Of a stretch of 64,000 nt of DNA, positions 31,707 to 40,973 are shown in pieces; the first letter of the stretch is position 1, and every line of letters starts with the position of its first letter. The stretch comes from a virus: IMG/VR virus record IMGVR_UViG_3300005842_000001, positions 1 through 64,000 of that record. One strand, 5' to 3'. The position numbers and the translations under genes are program-made. The notes below the pieces were generated by a model, which did not search any database, was not told where the DNA came from, and worked only from the letters and a program-made list of their open reading frames with translations.

Positions 31707-34013
31707 ATGAAAACATTACTTTCCTTGCTGCTGATTCTTTTCAGTAGCACCGTTGCAGCCCAATCCCCCATCGCCTTATCGACGAGCGATCCCAAGTTTG
31801 CGCCACACTCAGAGATCATACCAAAACCGATAGCAGCGCTGGCGTTTGGCACTAGAGGCCCAGGCTATGCTAACGGTTCACGTCCTGCTGGCCGATTCGA
31901 TGTTGCGTATGCTCTCGTCGATGAACAAAGCAAGCTGTCGCCACTGTCAAAGCCAGTAACAATTGCATCATCGTCATCCGACTGGGATATTGTGGTGTCG
32001 ACGCCGGTGCTTGATCTGTGGACACGCGCGATCGGAACGATGTGGGTATACAGAGCAACAGGAACAGCCGAATGGAAGTCTCTCGGTTGCAATCGTAACT
32101 GTGTAGTGCCATGGGCAGCGACTCGACCATTTATGCCGCTTGTAGGTTGGGATCATTCGTTGGGTGGCTTTCAACTCTTCTCAACACAAAACTTCTGGCC
32201 GACATTCAGTGATGTTTACTGGAAACAAACATCGACGCTGGCACAACCACCACCGCCATCGGTTCGTTTGCTTTCATGCCCGAACATTGCTTTAGAAGCT
32301 GCCTATTCGTGGGCATGCAATGAAGGAGAGACGCCGTTATCAGACGTAACAAGTATCGCTGCTGTTCCTGGCAATCCTGCAACGATTCATGCACCATGTC
32401 AGTTGTACCGCAACATTATACCACCACAAGGCGCTCTCGGTTCTTACGTCTATTTGAGAGTGCCGGGTGGTCAGTGGCATCGTCAAAAATCCCATCAATC
32501 AGCAGACAGCTATCTATGGCCGATTGACTCAAATCAATTACCGATCAATGAATATGTTGAAACAGGCGTCAAGCCCAGCGGCATCGTCGGCAAGTCATGG
32601 CTTAGTTCAATCCATCTGGCGATGCGTGATTGGCGACGAGACGTGATCATTGACACCGATCAGACTATTTGCTGCCCGGTAATTTCAGCTTATGATGGGC
32701 CAAGTTGGGTATATGACCCACGCAATCAGCAGATCGCTTTTGGTGTGAATGCTTTTGCTTACCCCAACGAAGGATGGACTCTATCAATTGATGGTGTCAC
32801 AAGCGGCTACCTTCGCCCTACGTCCGGCTGGCAAACTTGGCAGCAAGTCGCTGATACTGCATTTGGCCCCGGTAATGTTGAGCTTCGATATGGTAGCGGC
32901 TTTGGTGGCGTGGTGATCGTTTTCACTGGCAAGTATGCAGCGACAGACATGACGAATCGCATCAAGACTGATTTCACGAAACTTTATCAGATCAACAACA
33001 ACGATGCTAGCAAGCCGCTAATGGATACATCAGTACCGCCAAAGCCGATTCCTTTTGCAGTTCCTATAGTCGATTCCTATACTCAGTCAGCGCGTAGTTG
33101 GTACATGTCAGCAGGTGGTCAGAAGTTCAATCGAACGATTGCAACAGGAAATGGCGGTGGGTGGGTTCTCAGTGACACAGCGACGACGCCAGAAGGCAAG
33201 TCGAGCTATCCTGGTGACTGGCCTTTGTGGGTAGAGAACAGCCAGCGAACTCGACTGATCGGTTGCAAGATGACACGGAACCAGTCCAATTGTGGAATAG
33301 CTTTTATAGATCATTCAGGCGGCGGTGCTTTTTCATTCACAGCGAAAGATTGTGCTTGCTCTGCTGGCGTAGGAAATAATGGCAACACTTATGGAGTTCG
33401 ATGTACCTGGACAAGCAGAGGGCCAGCTTGGAACAACCATTCAGCGTCTGAGCCATATTTTGAAAACTGTTCTTTCCAAGCGAAACACTGCATAGTCTGT
33501 GAAGGTGGCCAGTCAGTCAACTGGTTATTCAACACTACCTACGGCGCTGGTGATGGCACCATTGAATCTTCAATCGTCACACAAGCCAACTCAGGGGCTA
33601 TGTCTTTCAAAGGCAGAACAAACGTCGATAACTCACGCACCATCGGCGCTATGACATGGGCAGGAAAGGTTGACATTGAAGGCATTTGGCTCGATCAGGG
33701 TGTACCGTGTTGGTTTACGATCACCGGCAACACGTTCCCAGCCATGTCGATCAATGGTACCAAGATCAATCAGTGGCGTGATTGGCTACATGTCATCGAA
33801 GCGCCGACAGGCAGCATAGGCTATCCGGTCAATTTGACGTTGAGCAATCTCGATTCTCAGTTCAATGGCCAGCCGGTAACAATGCTTGCATCGACTCGTG
33901 ACATGCTTACCGTCACTCAGAAAGACCCGGTGAACTTGCTTGCAAATCTTGTGAAGACGGGACTTGTCACGATTCCAGTACCTGTTAAAAAGCAAATGCT
34001 ACGAAGCAGATGA
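31707..34013 (+). CDS. Large protein with Sec signal peptide and probable beta-helix
   Basis: MKTLLSLLLILFSSTVAAQS is a clear signal peptide with AAQ at the cleavage site. The 768-residue protein then has a beta-rich N-terminal half and, from about residue 480, short repeating turns (RLIGCKMTRN, SFTAKDCAC, YFENCSFQAK, VDIEGIWLD) typical of a right-handed beta-helix. It resembles tail-spike-like folds, yet the export signal is unusual for a virion protein. It may act in the periplasm or at the host surface. SD AAGGAACCGTC. Confidence 0.65.
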   Translation: MKTLLSLLLILFSSTVAAQSPIALSTSDPKFAPHSEIIPKPIAALAFGTRGPGYANGSRPAGRFDVAYALVDEQSKLSPLSKPVTIASSSSDWDIVVSTPVLDLWTRAIGTMWVYRATGTAEWKSLGCNRNCVVPWAATRPFMPLVGWDHSLGGFQLFSTQNFWPTFSDVYWKQTSTLAQPPPPSVRLLSCPNIALEAAYSWACNEGETPLSDVTSIAAVPGNPATIHAPCQLYRNIIPPQGALGSYVYLRVPGGQWHRQKSHQSADSYLWPIDSNQLPINEYVETGVKPSGIVGKSWLSSIHLAMRDWRRDVIIDTDQTICCPVISAYDGPSWVYDPRNQQIAFGVNAFAYPNEGWTLSIDGVTSGYLRPTSGWQTWQQVADTAFGPGNVELRYGSGFGGVVIVFTGKYAATDMTNRIKTDFTKLYQINNNDASKPLMDTSVPPKPIPFAVPIVDSYTQSARSWYMSAGGQKFNRTIATGNGGGWVLSDTATTPEGKSSYPGDWPLWVENSQRTRLIGCKMTRNQSNCGIAFIDHSGGGAFSFTAKDCACSAGVGNNGNTYGVRCTWTSRGPAWNNHSASEPYFENCSFQAKHCIVCEGGQSVNWLFNTTYGAGDGTIESSIVTQANSGAMSFKGRTNVDNSRTIGAMTWAGKVDIEGIWLDQGVPCWFTITGNTFPAMSINGTKINQWRDWLHVIEAPTGSIGYPVNLTLSNLDSQFNGQPVTMLASTRDMLTVTQKDPVNLLANLVKTGLVTIPVPVKKQMLRSR

Positions 34014-34067
34014 CGCTATATATGTGTTTCGGTATCATGTCAACAACTCTGTTTCAAGGAGAGGCTC

Positions 34068-34304
34068 ATGAATTGTTTACTCGGCTGTCTGATGACAGTC
34101 ATCTGTTTCTTGCTCGTCGGCGCTGATGCTGAGGCATCTCGTCGGCATCGAAGTAAGAATCAATGCAACGGCGAGACGTGTTCTTCGCCTGTAGTCAACT
34201 CTGCTCAATGCAGCAAGCCAGCGCAAGCAGTCAAGAAGGATTGCCCATGCGATAACTGCAAGTGCCAGCAGTGCGAATGCGACAAGAAGTCGAAAAAGAA
34301 GTAA
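34068..34304 (+). CDS. Exported Cys-rich, metallothionein-like mini-protein, 78 aa
   Basis: Signal-peptide-like N-terminus (CLMTVICFLLVGADAEA), a basic linker, then CPCDNCKCQQCECDKKSKKK at the end, with 6 cysteines in 12 residues. SD AAGGAGAGGCTC. A TATATA element (34017-34022) lies upstream. The dense CxC pattern suggests metal binding or disulphide cross-linking outside the cytoplasm. Confidence 0.6.
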   Translation: MNCLLGCLMTVICFLLVGADAEASRRHRSKNQCNGETCSSPVVNSAQCSKPAQAVKKDCPCDNCKCQQCECDKKSKKK

Positions 34305-34324
34305 GCCACTCTGAGAGGTGCGCT

Positions 34325-34792
34325 ATGTCGTGTGTTATCAAAGTCATCGTGGAAGGGTGTCACTGTGATTGCAAACCTGCAACACCACCCGCCCCGAAAA
34401 TCGGTAAGGGAGATTCAGTTACCATGGAAAAGATGCAATACCCCATTTTCGCCATTCCTGAAAAAACAAAGGAGGATGTGACCAAGATCACATTCAACTA
34501 TCAATCGGATGGCGAGCCTCAACAAACTCTTGAACTTGCTGGGCAAGTTGCAACCCCTGAAGCCCCTCAGTTCTTCTATGTCACTCCGAACATTCCTGGT
34601 AAGTGTTGGTGGACTGAGCGTGACAAGAGTGGGCTGGAATCTTTACCAAGTCCCGCCGCTGATTACACTGGCACTGATGAAACACCGCCGCCAGCAGTTG
34701 CAGGAGCGCCAAGCATCGGGAAAGGCGACACGATTGAACTTCCTGATCCACCCGCCCCACCTGAACCGCCGCCACCGGCCCCGCCAGTCTAA
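34325..34792 (+). CDS. Proline-rich hypothetical protein, 155 aa
   Basis: Start 34325 (MSCVIKVIVEGCHCDC) follows GAGAGGTGCGCT. A GKGDSVT/IGKGDTIE motif occurs at about residue 28 and again near 128; the C-terminus is almost all Pro/Ala/Glu. Looks like a flexible virion-associated or linker protein. Ends just before a strong terminator. Confidence 0.55.
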   Translation: MSCVIKVIVEGCHCDCKPATPPAPKIGKGDSVTMEKMQYPIFAIPEKTKEDVTKITFNYQSDGEPQQTLELAGQVATPEAPQFFYVTPNIPGKCWWTERDKSGLESLPSPAADYTGTDETPPPAVAGAPSIGKGDTIELPDPPAPPEPPPPAPPV

Positions 34793-34816
34793 ATGAACAT
34801 GGTTCAAATGAACTCA

Positions 34817-34850
34817 ACGCCGTACACTTCTCAAGGTGTACGGCGTTTTT
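34817..34850 (+). terminator. Rho-independent terminator
   Basis: ACGCCGTACAC (34817-34827) and GTGTACGGCGT (34836-34846), perfect 11-base stem with 8-base loop, then TTTTT. Confidence 0.9.
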
Positions 34851-34868
34851 CCATGTAGAGACCTGCTG

Positions 34869-35084
34869 ATGATTTATCGATTGATCGTGATTCTACTGGC
34901 TAGTTTTGGCTTCTCTATCATCACTTCTTTTTTTTGGTTTCATTTCGCCACTTTGCATATCTATACGCAACATGGCCCGATCTTCATTCTGGCACAAGAT
35001 CAAAAAGCAGTGCTGATCGTCGGCGGCTGTGCTTTTGTTGTGGGTCTGGTACTGTTTGGAAGAATAGATAAACTCAAAAGGTAA
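34869..35084 (+). CDS. Two-segment membrane protein, 71 aa
   Basis: Hydrophobic segments at about 4-24 and 48-64; basic C-terminus. ATG 34869 is chosen because the longer frame begins in the terminator. The SD is weak. Function unknown. Confidence 0.5.
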   Translation: MIYRLIVILLASFGFSIITSFFWFHFATLHIYTQHGPIFILAQDQKAVLIVGGCAFVVGLVLFGRIDKLKR

Positions 35085-35089
35085 CTACG

Positions 35090-35563
35090 ATGGAATTGCT
35101 CAACAAAGCTGTGAACGCCTTCGTCCTGATGCTTTTCGGGTTCATGTCAGGCGTTCTGTTGGGGCCATTCGTCATTCAGTGGATCAAGGGATACTTCATC
35201 TCTGTAGATGCTGCTGATTTAATTCTTTCAATCGAAGGTGTGAATATGTTCAATCAGATGAAGATCGGGACTCCTGGTCGGATCAGCTTGAAGCCGGTCG
35301 ATGCTATCGGCACTCTACTTGCATCGCCGCCGCCGATAACTTTTGACACAGCGCCGTCATGGACGTGCGTTCCTGCTGAACAGGCAAAACTTATTCCAAG
35401 TCCAGATGGGTTATCATGCTCTATCGTACCATCGGGACTGGGTGATCTTCAGATTGGTGTTGCCTTCAAGCTGACTGGCAAAACCGCTGCAACAAAGCAA
35501 GTCACTGTCACGATCACTCCGGGCGATGTTGCCGATCTGTCGCCAGTGTTTGAAGCCAACTAG
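35090..35563 (+). CDS. Membrane-anchored protein with beta domain, 157 aa
   Basis: N-terminal transmembrane helix (FVLMLFGFMSGVLLGPFVIQW), then a beta-rich domain ending TKQVTVTITPGDVADL, Ig-like in style. Follows the small membrane gene by 5 bases. Function unknown. Confidence 0.55.
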   Translation: MELLNKAVNAFVLMLFGFMSGVLLGPFVIQWIKGYFISVDAADLILSIEGVNMFNQMKIGTPGRISLKPVDAIGTLLASPPPITFDTAPSWTCVPAEQAKLIPSPDGLSCSIVPSGLGDLQIGVAFKLTGKTAATKQVTVTITPGDVADLSPVFEAN

Positions 35564-35606
35564 GTTCTGAGTTGGTAGAATTGATTCAACTTGCCAGGAG
35601 AGAGAC

Positions 35607-36269
35607 ATGACTTCCCAGCTACAACGTCCAATCATTTCTACCAAACTCCTGTTGCAAGTTGCCGCCGTTGGTGGCACATTACCTCAGACATTCAAATCGT
35701 CTCTATACCCTTCGCTCTTTGCCATGGCGAAGGGTGCAGTAGCGAACATCACTGATAACAGTTCTAATTTCTGGGCAGTTCGATTGTGGGAACGTGAGAA
35801 AGTATCCTCATTGCGCTGGCTGGCGATTGAAGGTGTTACCCCTGGCGCTGGCACTATCGGCATTGCTATTGCTTTGGTGCCTCGAATCACACCGATTCAC
35901 GGCATTGCCGCTGCTGATGCTGCTGACAATAAGGCAGTTATCGGGTCTGGCAGGTCATTGGCTCGAATTGCACGAGCCACATTAACTGTCGATTCAGCGT
36001 TGATTATTCCTTCCGATTCGTATGAACCATTTACAGGTGCAACTCTCTTGGGTTCGCCGCCGAGAGCTTTACGGCCATTCTCAGGCATCACATGGGCAAG
36101 ACGTGATTCTTCTATCCAGTTTGCCGATGATGGTTTTGCCACTGGAAACATCGGGCAAATCAATCTCGATCTGAGCTATACCGAGTTCGTTTGTGTGTCA
36201 GTCGAAGCCATCTCTTCGGGTACTCCGATTGGTGGCGTTGCTTGCGGCATCGACATTGAATCTCAGTAG
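35607..36269 (+). CDS. Probable virion protein, 220 aa
   Basis: ATG 35607 follows AGGAGAGAGAC. Beta-rich with small residues; no signal peptide. It directly precedes the protease-scaffold gene. Not recognised as a known family. Confidence 0.55.
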   Translation: MTSQLQRPIISTKLLLQVAAVGGTLPQTFKSSLYPSLFAMAKGAVANITDNSSNFWAVRLWEREKVSSLRWLAIEGVTPGAGTIGIAIALVPRITPIHGIAAADAADNKAVIGSGRSLARIARATLTVDSALIIPSDSYEPFTGATLLGSPPRALRPFSGITWARRDSSIQFADDGFATGNIGQINLDLSYTEFVCVSVEAISSGTPIGGVACGIDIESQ

Positions 36270-36280
36270 CAGGTGAGAAC

Positions 36281-37828
36281 ATGCCAGCGGTTTTGGACAA
36301 CGAAAAAATAAAAAATCAGGAAATTGTCAAGCCCTCAAAGATGTACCGGGTTGAGCGTGTTCGTCTATTTGAATCAGGCAACCACAAGGGCATCGTCTAC
36401 GAAAAAAAAGACATTGATGATGCTGTTAATAATTTCAACGCATTCAGCACACCAGAAGTACACAAGCTGGAAGTTCCAATTGTTCTCGGACACGAGGAAG
36501 CGCAAGTCCTACTTGATATGACTGGCCACCCTGCGGCGGGCTGGATCGAATCAGTTTGGGCCGAATTAGAGGGCATTGAAGAGCCTTTCATCGACGACAA
36601 TGGCAATGTGAAATGGCGTCAACGTGAAGCCTATTTTCTGTACGGGAACTTTTACAAAGTCCCTGAAGATGTAGCACAGTGGATCGTGGATGGAGCATAT
36701 AGATATTTATCTTGCGAGTTCAGCAAACGAGAGAAGCCACCCGCTGGCGTCCCGGCGATTGGCCCGATGCTGCTGCGCGTTGCGATTCTTGGTGCTACAC
36801 AGCCTCACGTCAAAAGTTTAGGACCACTGCCCTCCCCGATTCCTGATTACTCTGTAAACTTGTTTTCAGACAGTGATTCAGCAGCCTGTGACATTGTAAC
36901 TTTGCTACTCCCCATCAAGGGAGCAACTTGCTTCAGTGAGGATAAAGCCATGAACGATGCGATGATGAACGCTCTTGCTGCTCAAGGTATCCCTCCTGAA
37001 GCCTGTAAAGTTTTGGCTTCTATCGATCCCACCAAGTATGCTTCAGTCGGCAAGGCTTTCTCTGAAGCTGGCAATCCTCAACCGCCTCAACCCGGTGGTC
37101 AGGCTGGCTCTTTTGATCGTGCTGCTACGATTGAAAAGCTCAGCGCATTGCCCAACGCTGATCGTGACGCCATCGGCAAGATGAGTGATGATGAACTCAA
37201 GTCGATGTACAGCAAGTCCAAGTTTGCTGATGGCGGTGGCAACAATGCTCCTGGCAACAATGACGTTGCCAATCCTGGCACCGGTGGCAATGGCACTCAG
37301 AAGCCATCTTTTGCCGCTGATGACAAGAAGGACGATCAGAAGTTTTCAGTGATCAACCAAAAGACCAAGGAACTCGAAAGCGAAATGATCGAGTTCCGGA
37401 AGTGGCGTCAAAGCACTGAGGGCAAGTTGAACGCTGAAGCGAAACAACGTGCTGATGCCGAATACGCTGCAACGTGCAAAGAGATTGATAAGTTTTGCAC
37501 CGATCAAGTTGCTGCTTTCCGCATTACTGCTCGTGAGGCTCCGCTTCACGCTAATGCAATGAAGGAGATGGCAAAACTGCCAACCTTCAAGACGGATGTG
37601 GTCAAGTTCAGCGACGACAAGGGCAAAGAAGTTACTGGTAATCCTGTTGAGGCGTACAAGGCGACAATTCTTGCCCGTAGTGTGATGAAGTTTTCTCAAG
37701 ATCGAATTGTCTCACCTGCCCCAGGTGGCAAGGAACTCACCCGCGCTCAACGCATGATCGCCGGTTCACGAATCGGCAAAGATATTGCCGAGATGAACCG
37801 TAAGAAGGCAGCGACTGCTACCAAGTAA
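36281..37828 (+). CDS. Mu-like prohead protease-scaffold protein
   Basis: The N-terminal 200 residues (IVLGHEE, TGHPAAGWIESVWAE, LYGNFYKVPEDVAQWI, GAYRYLSCEF, LLRVAILGATQPHVKSLGPLP) match the Mu gpI-like protease family. The C-terminal part (about 225-515) is Ala/Lys/Asp-rich and helical, a scaffold. It should cleave itself and scaffold during head maturation. An internal in-frame start at 36950 (residue 224) with GAGGATAAAGCC upstream probably gives a separate scaffold protein. Confidence 0.85.
   Translation: MPAVLDNEKIKNQEIVKPSKMYRVERVRLFESGNHKGIVYEKKDIDDAVNNFNAFSTPEVHKLEVPIVLGHEEAQVLLDMTGHPAAGWIESVWAELEGIEEPFIDDNGNVKWRQREAYFLYGNFYKVPEDVAQWIVDGAYRYLSCEFSKREKPPAGVPAIGPMLLRVAILGATQPHVKSLGPLPSPIPDYSVNLFSDSDSAACDIVTLLLPIKGATCFSEDKAMNDAMMNALAAQGIPPEACKVLASIDPTKYASVGKAFSEAGNPQPPQPGGQAGSFDRAATIEKLSALPNADRDAIGKMSDDELKSMYSKSKFADGGGNNAPGNNDVANPGTGGNGTQKPSFAADDKKDDQKFSVINQKTKELESEMIEFRKWRQSTEGKLNAEAKQRADAEYAATCKEIDKFCTDQVAAFRITAREAPLHANAMKEMAKLPTFKTDVVKFSDDKGKEVTGNPVEAYKATILARSVMKFSQDRIVSPAPGGKELTRAQRMIAGSRIGKDIAEMNRKKAATATK
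36950..37828 (+). CDS. Nested scaffold protein (internal start)
   Basis: In-frame start ATG 36950 (MNDAMMNALAAQGIPPEAC) after GAGGATAAAGCC. It would give a 292-residue scaffold lacking the protease, as in lambda C/Nu3 and Mu I/Z. Supported by SD spacing and the domain boundary; not proven. Confidence 0.5.
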   Translation: MNDAMMNALAAQGIPPEACKVLASIDPTKYASVGKAFSEAGNPQPPQPGGQAGSFDRAATIEKLSALPNADRDAIGKMSDDELKSMYSKSKFADGGGNNAPGNNDVANPGTGGNGTQKPSFAADDKKDDQKFSVINQKTKELESEMIEFRKWRQSTEGKLNAEAKQRADAEYAATCKEIDKFCTDQVAAFRITAREAPLHANAMKEMAKLPTFKTDVVKFSDDKGKEVTGNPVEAYKATILARSVMKFSQDRIVSPAPGGKELTRAQRMIAGSRIGKDIAEMNRKKAATATK

Positions 37829-37846
37829 AAAAACGAATCGGTTCTC

Positions 37847-37868
37847 AGATGCCCAACGGTGGGCATCT
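37847..37868 (+). terminator. Stem-loop between scaffold and decoration genes
   Basis: AGATGCCCA (37847-37855) and TGGGCATCT (37860-37868), perfect 9-base stem with a 4-base loop. Followed by TCTCTGG, not a T-run; weak terminator or processing hairpin. Confidence 0.5.
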
Positions 37869-37908
37869 TCTCTGGTAAAACAAGGCATCTTGATTCGGAG
37901 AAACGCAA

Positions 37909-38634
37909 ATGGCAACTTCAGCACTCAAAACATTCAGCCCCCGAATCACCCCAGCTTGGCCCGCTGGCAAGGTGCCTGTCGCCACACAGCCTGTTAAACT
38001 TGCTGCCAGCACTTCATACACTGCGGGTGCGATTCTTGGCGAATTGCTCGGCACGAATGAAGTGCAAATCCTGACTCCTGGCGGCACGATTTCAGGTGGA
38101 ACCTGGACGATCACCTATAGCGGTCAAACGACTTCCGCTTTGGCTTACAACGCAACAGCAGCCACCATCCAGACAGCCCTTGAAGCACTGTCGAATGTTG
38201 GTGCTGGCAACATTGCTGTTACCGGTGGGCCTATCTCTTCTGGTGTTGTCACTCTGACATTCCAGAACGATCTGGGTTATCAGAACGTGGCAGCAGTGAC
38301 CGTGGGTACTGGCTCACTCACTGGATCATCGCCAACTCTCACGCCTTCGACGACTACCCAAGGCGCTACGGGTACAGATGGCGGCTACGATACTTACAGT
38401 GCTTCATCTGTGACTGGCCTTCAAACTCCGAAGGCGATCTTGGCTGACACTGTGACCACTGACTCTAACGGCAAGGTCATCAATGATGACGGAACCACGT
38501 CAACGCATGCAACAGCATACTTGACTGGCTCTTTCAGGTCTGATGACGTGCCGACGATCACCGATGCGATCTTGACTGCCAAGGGTGGCCGATGGCTTGT
38601 CGGCAACTCTGCTGGCGGCATCTTCCAGTGGTAA
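37909..38634 (+). CDS. Head decoration protein with inserted beta domain
   Basis: Ends and middle resemble lambda gpD-like decoration proteins: PVKLAASTSYTAGAILGEL, then TPKAILADTVTTDSNGKV and AYLTGSFRSDDVP. Between them (about 55-150) an Ig-like or carbohydrate-binding-like domain TWTITYSGQTTSALAYNATA is inserted. Decoration proteins stabilise the capsid; the insert would display on the surface. Located between scaffold and major capsid, the usual place. Confidence 0.75.
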   Translation: MATSALKTFSPRITPAWPAGKVPVATQPVKLAASTSYTAGAILGELLGTNEVQILTPGGTISGGTWTITYSGQTTSALAYNATAATIQTALEALSNVGAGNIAVTGGPISSGVVTLTFQNDLGYQNVAAVTVGTGSLTGSSPTLTPSTTTQGATGTDGGYDTYSASSVTGLQTPKAILADTVTTDSNGKVINDDGTTSTHATAYLTGSFRSDDVPTITDAILTAKGGRWLVGNSAGGIFQW

Positions 38635-38712
38635 GAGAAATCAACGCTGTACCTGTGCTGTAACGAAAAGTTGCAGCACTCAACTTTGGAACTGAATTGA
38701 GGAGAACGGCAC

Positions 38713-39765
38713 ATGGCATACGACATTCCCGATCTGGTAGCGTTGCAGGAAGTCGAGCAAGAAATCCTGCCCGTTCTCACGATGAATGATCCTTTGTTTG
38801 ATCTGTTCCCTATCGACAGCGAAAATGCTTCGATGATCGAATGGGAACAGAAGGACAACTTTGCTGGCCTGATGGCTGTCCGTGGCATCAATGGCAACCC
38901 TGGCCGAGTCCAGAAAGTGGGTTCAAAGACCTACTCAATGGAACCCGGCTACTACGGTGGCTTCACTCCGCTTGACGAGAAGGAACTCACCAAGCGAAGA
39001 TCGCTCGGCACGTTTGATGAGCCGATCAACATTGATGATCTGATCACAGAAGCTCTTGAGCATCTGATGACTCAGCAGATCAACCGACAGCGGAAGATCA
39101 TCGCTGATCTGATCACCACTGGCACGTTCAGCGTCACGAACGAATTGACTGGCTCAATCGATCACACTGACAGCTTCACGCTGCCAGCTTCGACCGCTTC
39201 GATTCCTTGGACGACTGTTGCAACTGCAACTCCTTTGCTCAACATTCGTGCTGCCATTGCTACCCGCATTGGTTACAGCTACGATTTTGGCAAAGAAGCC
39301 ATCATGTTGATGAATCAGAACACCTACAACAATTTCATCAACAACGCCAACAGCGCTGATCTTGCTGGCAAGCGGGCTTCGTATGGTCAGACTTATCAGA
39401 GTGTCGGTAATCTCAACGACTTGCTGGCGGCTGACAACCTGCCTCAGATTCTGGTCTATAACGAATCTTACTTGGCTACCCCAAGCTCAACGCCTACGCT
39501 GTTGATTCCTGATGGTAAGGTTGTGATCTGCGGCAAGCGAAAGACTGGGCGCTCTCTCGGTAACTTCACAGTGACGAGGAACGCCAATCACCCTGACATG
39601 GCGGCTGCACCTTACTTGTGGATCGTTGACCCGTTCCAAGCTGCCTCTGGCAACATCCTTCCTTCGTCTGGGTCGATTCCTCGAACCATCGAAGTTCACC
39701 GGGGCTTCAATGGTGGCGTCAAGTTGCCCTTCCCTGGTGGCATCTATGTCTTGACCGCCTACTAA
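38713..39765 (+). CDS. Major capsid protein (lambda gpE-like)
   Basis: 350 residues with the lambda E-type layout: N-terminal arm, MEPGYYGGFTPLDEKEL, a helix with MTQQINRQRKIIADLITTG, then IRAAIATRIGY, a long beta domain and the C-terminal GNFTVTRNANHPDMAAAPYLW and IYVLTAY. Forms the capsid shell. SD TGAGGAGAACGGCAC. Followed by a terminator-like hairpin. Confidence 0.88.
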   Translation: MAYDIPDLVALQEVEQEILPVLTMNDPLFDLFPIDSENASMIEWEQKDNFAGLMAVRGINGNPGRVQKVGSKTYSMEPGYYGGFTPLDEKELTKRRSLGTFDEPINIDDLITEALEHLMTQQINRQRKIIADLITTGTFSVTNELTGSIDHTDSFTLPASTASIPWTTVATATPLLNIRAAIATRIGYSYDFGKEAIMLMNQNTYNNFINNANSADLAGKRASYGQTYQSVGNLNDLLAADNLPQILVYNESYLATPSSTPTLLIPDGKVVICGKRKTGRSLGNFTVTRNANHPDMAAAPYLWIVDPFQAASGNILPSSGSIPRTIEVHRGFNGGVKLPFPGGIYVLTAY

Positions 39766-39791
39766 TCTGATCACTCTCTAATACACTGTAC

Positions 39792-39829
39792 AGCGGATTG
39801 GTGATCATCATCAATCCGCTTTCTCTTTT
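39792..39829 (+). terminator. Rho-independent terminator after major capsid gene
   Basis: AGCGGATTG (39792-39800) and CAATCCGCT (39812-39820), perfect 9-base stem, then TTCTCTTTT. Confidence 0.7.
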
Positions 39830-39843
39830 CAAGGAACTGTGTC

Positions 39844-40419
39844 ATGGCTTCAGCAACAGCGCCCGTAGCATCCCAAAAGAAGTTGGTAGCCATTCAGGAT
39901 ATCAATGGGGCCAGAATGATTTTCAAGGATGCTTTATTCTCAATGAATGAGCTTCCGGAAGGATCGAGCGAAGATCACTTGATTGCCAGCGGTGCTGCTC
40001 GTGTCGCCAGCTTAGCAGAGCTTCACGCTGGCCGGGCGAATGTCGCCAATTCTGACATGATCACTGAGCTTGATGGACTGAGAGCGCAGGTAAACGCTCA
40101 GAAAGCGATTATAGCGACTCAGAGCGCCGACCTCGCAAAGATGCGAAGCCTCGGTAATAATGTCTCTCCTGAGCTTCAGGCAGCGAATAAGGCCGATGCC
40201 GAGAGACTTCAGAAGATGATCACAGAACTGCAAAACAAGCTCAACACGAGCGAACAACAGAGATTTACGCTCCAAGCTCAATTCAATGATCAAGAGACTC
40301 GACTCAAGAAGATCAGAGATGAGCATGCGAAAATGCAGGAAGAGAATGGACACCTACAGCAAGCGCTTGACGAGGCGACGAGTGACAAGCCAGCAGAGAC
40401 AAAGACTGGCGGGAAGTAG
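39844..40419 (+). CDS. Coiled-coil head-region protein, 191 aa
   Basis: Beta-like N-terminus (about 1-60), then a long heptad-type helix (about 65-180) rich in Gln/Lys/Glu. SD AAGGAACTGTGTC. It lies between capsid and head-completion genes; role unknown. Confidence 0.6.
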   Translation: MASATAPVASQKKLVAIQDINGARMIFKDALFSMNELPEGSSEDHLIASGAARVASLAELHAGRANVANSDMITELDGLRAQVNAQKAIIATQSADLAKMRSLGNNVSPELQAANKADAERLQKMITELQNKLNTSEQQRFTLQAQFNDQETRLKKIRDEHAKMQEENGHLQQALDEATSDKPAETKTGGK

Positions 40420-40448
40420 GGCGATCAAGTAAACTATCGAAGAACAGC

Positions 40449-40480
40449 AGCCCGGCTGGATCAGCCGGGCTTTCTTTTTT
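40449..40480 (+). terminator. Rho-independent terminator
   Basis: AGCCCGGCT (40449-40457), loop GGATC, AGCCGGGCT (40463-40471), followed by TTCTTTTTT. The next gene's start codons follow immediately. Confidence 0.88.
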
Positions 40481-40492
40481 ATGGTGATGATC

Positions 40493-40972
40493 ATGGCGAC
40501 TTATGTTGATGACGTTGTTCTAAAAACGCTATGCGCCAACCTGTACAGTAAAGCAACTTCAGCCGATCTTGCTCCTCATCAAGTCGCCCAGGTTCTTGAG
40601 GCGAACTTGCAAGCATACTCTCAGATCAATCAGTTCCTGAATGATCGTGGCTTCACTGATGCCCAAATATCGACTTGGCGTGATGTTGCTCAGTGCAACA
40701 AAGAACTCGGTGCCTATTGCTTCATCTTGCTTGCGAACATCGGCAAGCGATTAGCGCGCAGTCAGCTTGATCACTTGGGGCGATGGGTAAAGGTTCCAGA
40801 GAACTCGCCGGTCAAGCAACCAATGCTGGTAACAATCAGTCTCTATGACAGCGGTGGCAATAGGATCGAGCCAGAGAATAAAAAGGACGCCAAGTATTAC
40901 GGTGAGATTTCATTCGACCCGCCTTCATCAAGTAGCTGTGGATATGTGATGAGTCCCGACAAGGAATGGTAA
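40493..40972 (+). CDS. Probable head-tail connector protein, 159 aa
   Basis: Starts at ATG 40493 (MATYVDDVVLKTLCANLYS) with GGTGATGATC upstream; ATG 40481 and 40487 are in frame but directly abut the terminator T-run. Mostly helical. Position between capsid and tail-completion genes suggests a connector. Confidence 0.55.
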   Translation: MATYVDDVVLKTLCANLYSKATSADLAPHQVAQVLEANLQAYSQINQFLNDRGFTDAQISTWRDVAQCNKELGAYCFILLANIGKRLARSQLDHLGRWVKVPENSPVKQPMLVTISLYDSGGNRIEPENKKDAKYYGEISFDPPSSSSCGYVMSPDKEW

Positions 40973-40973
40973 C

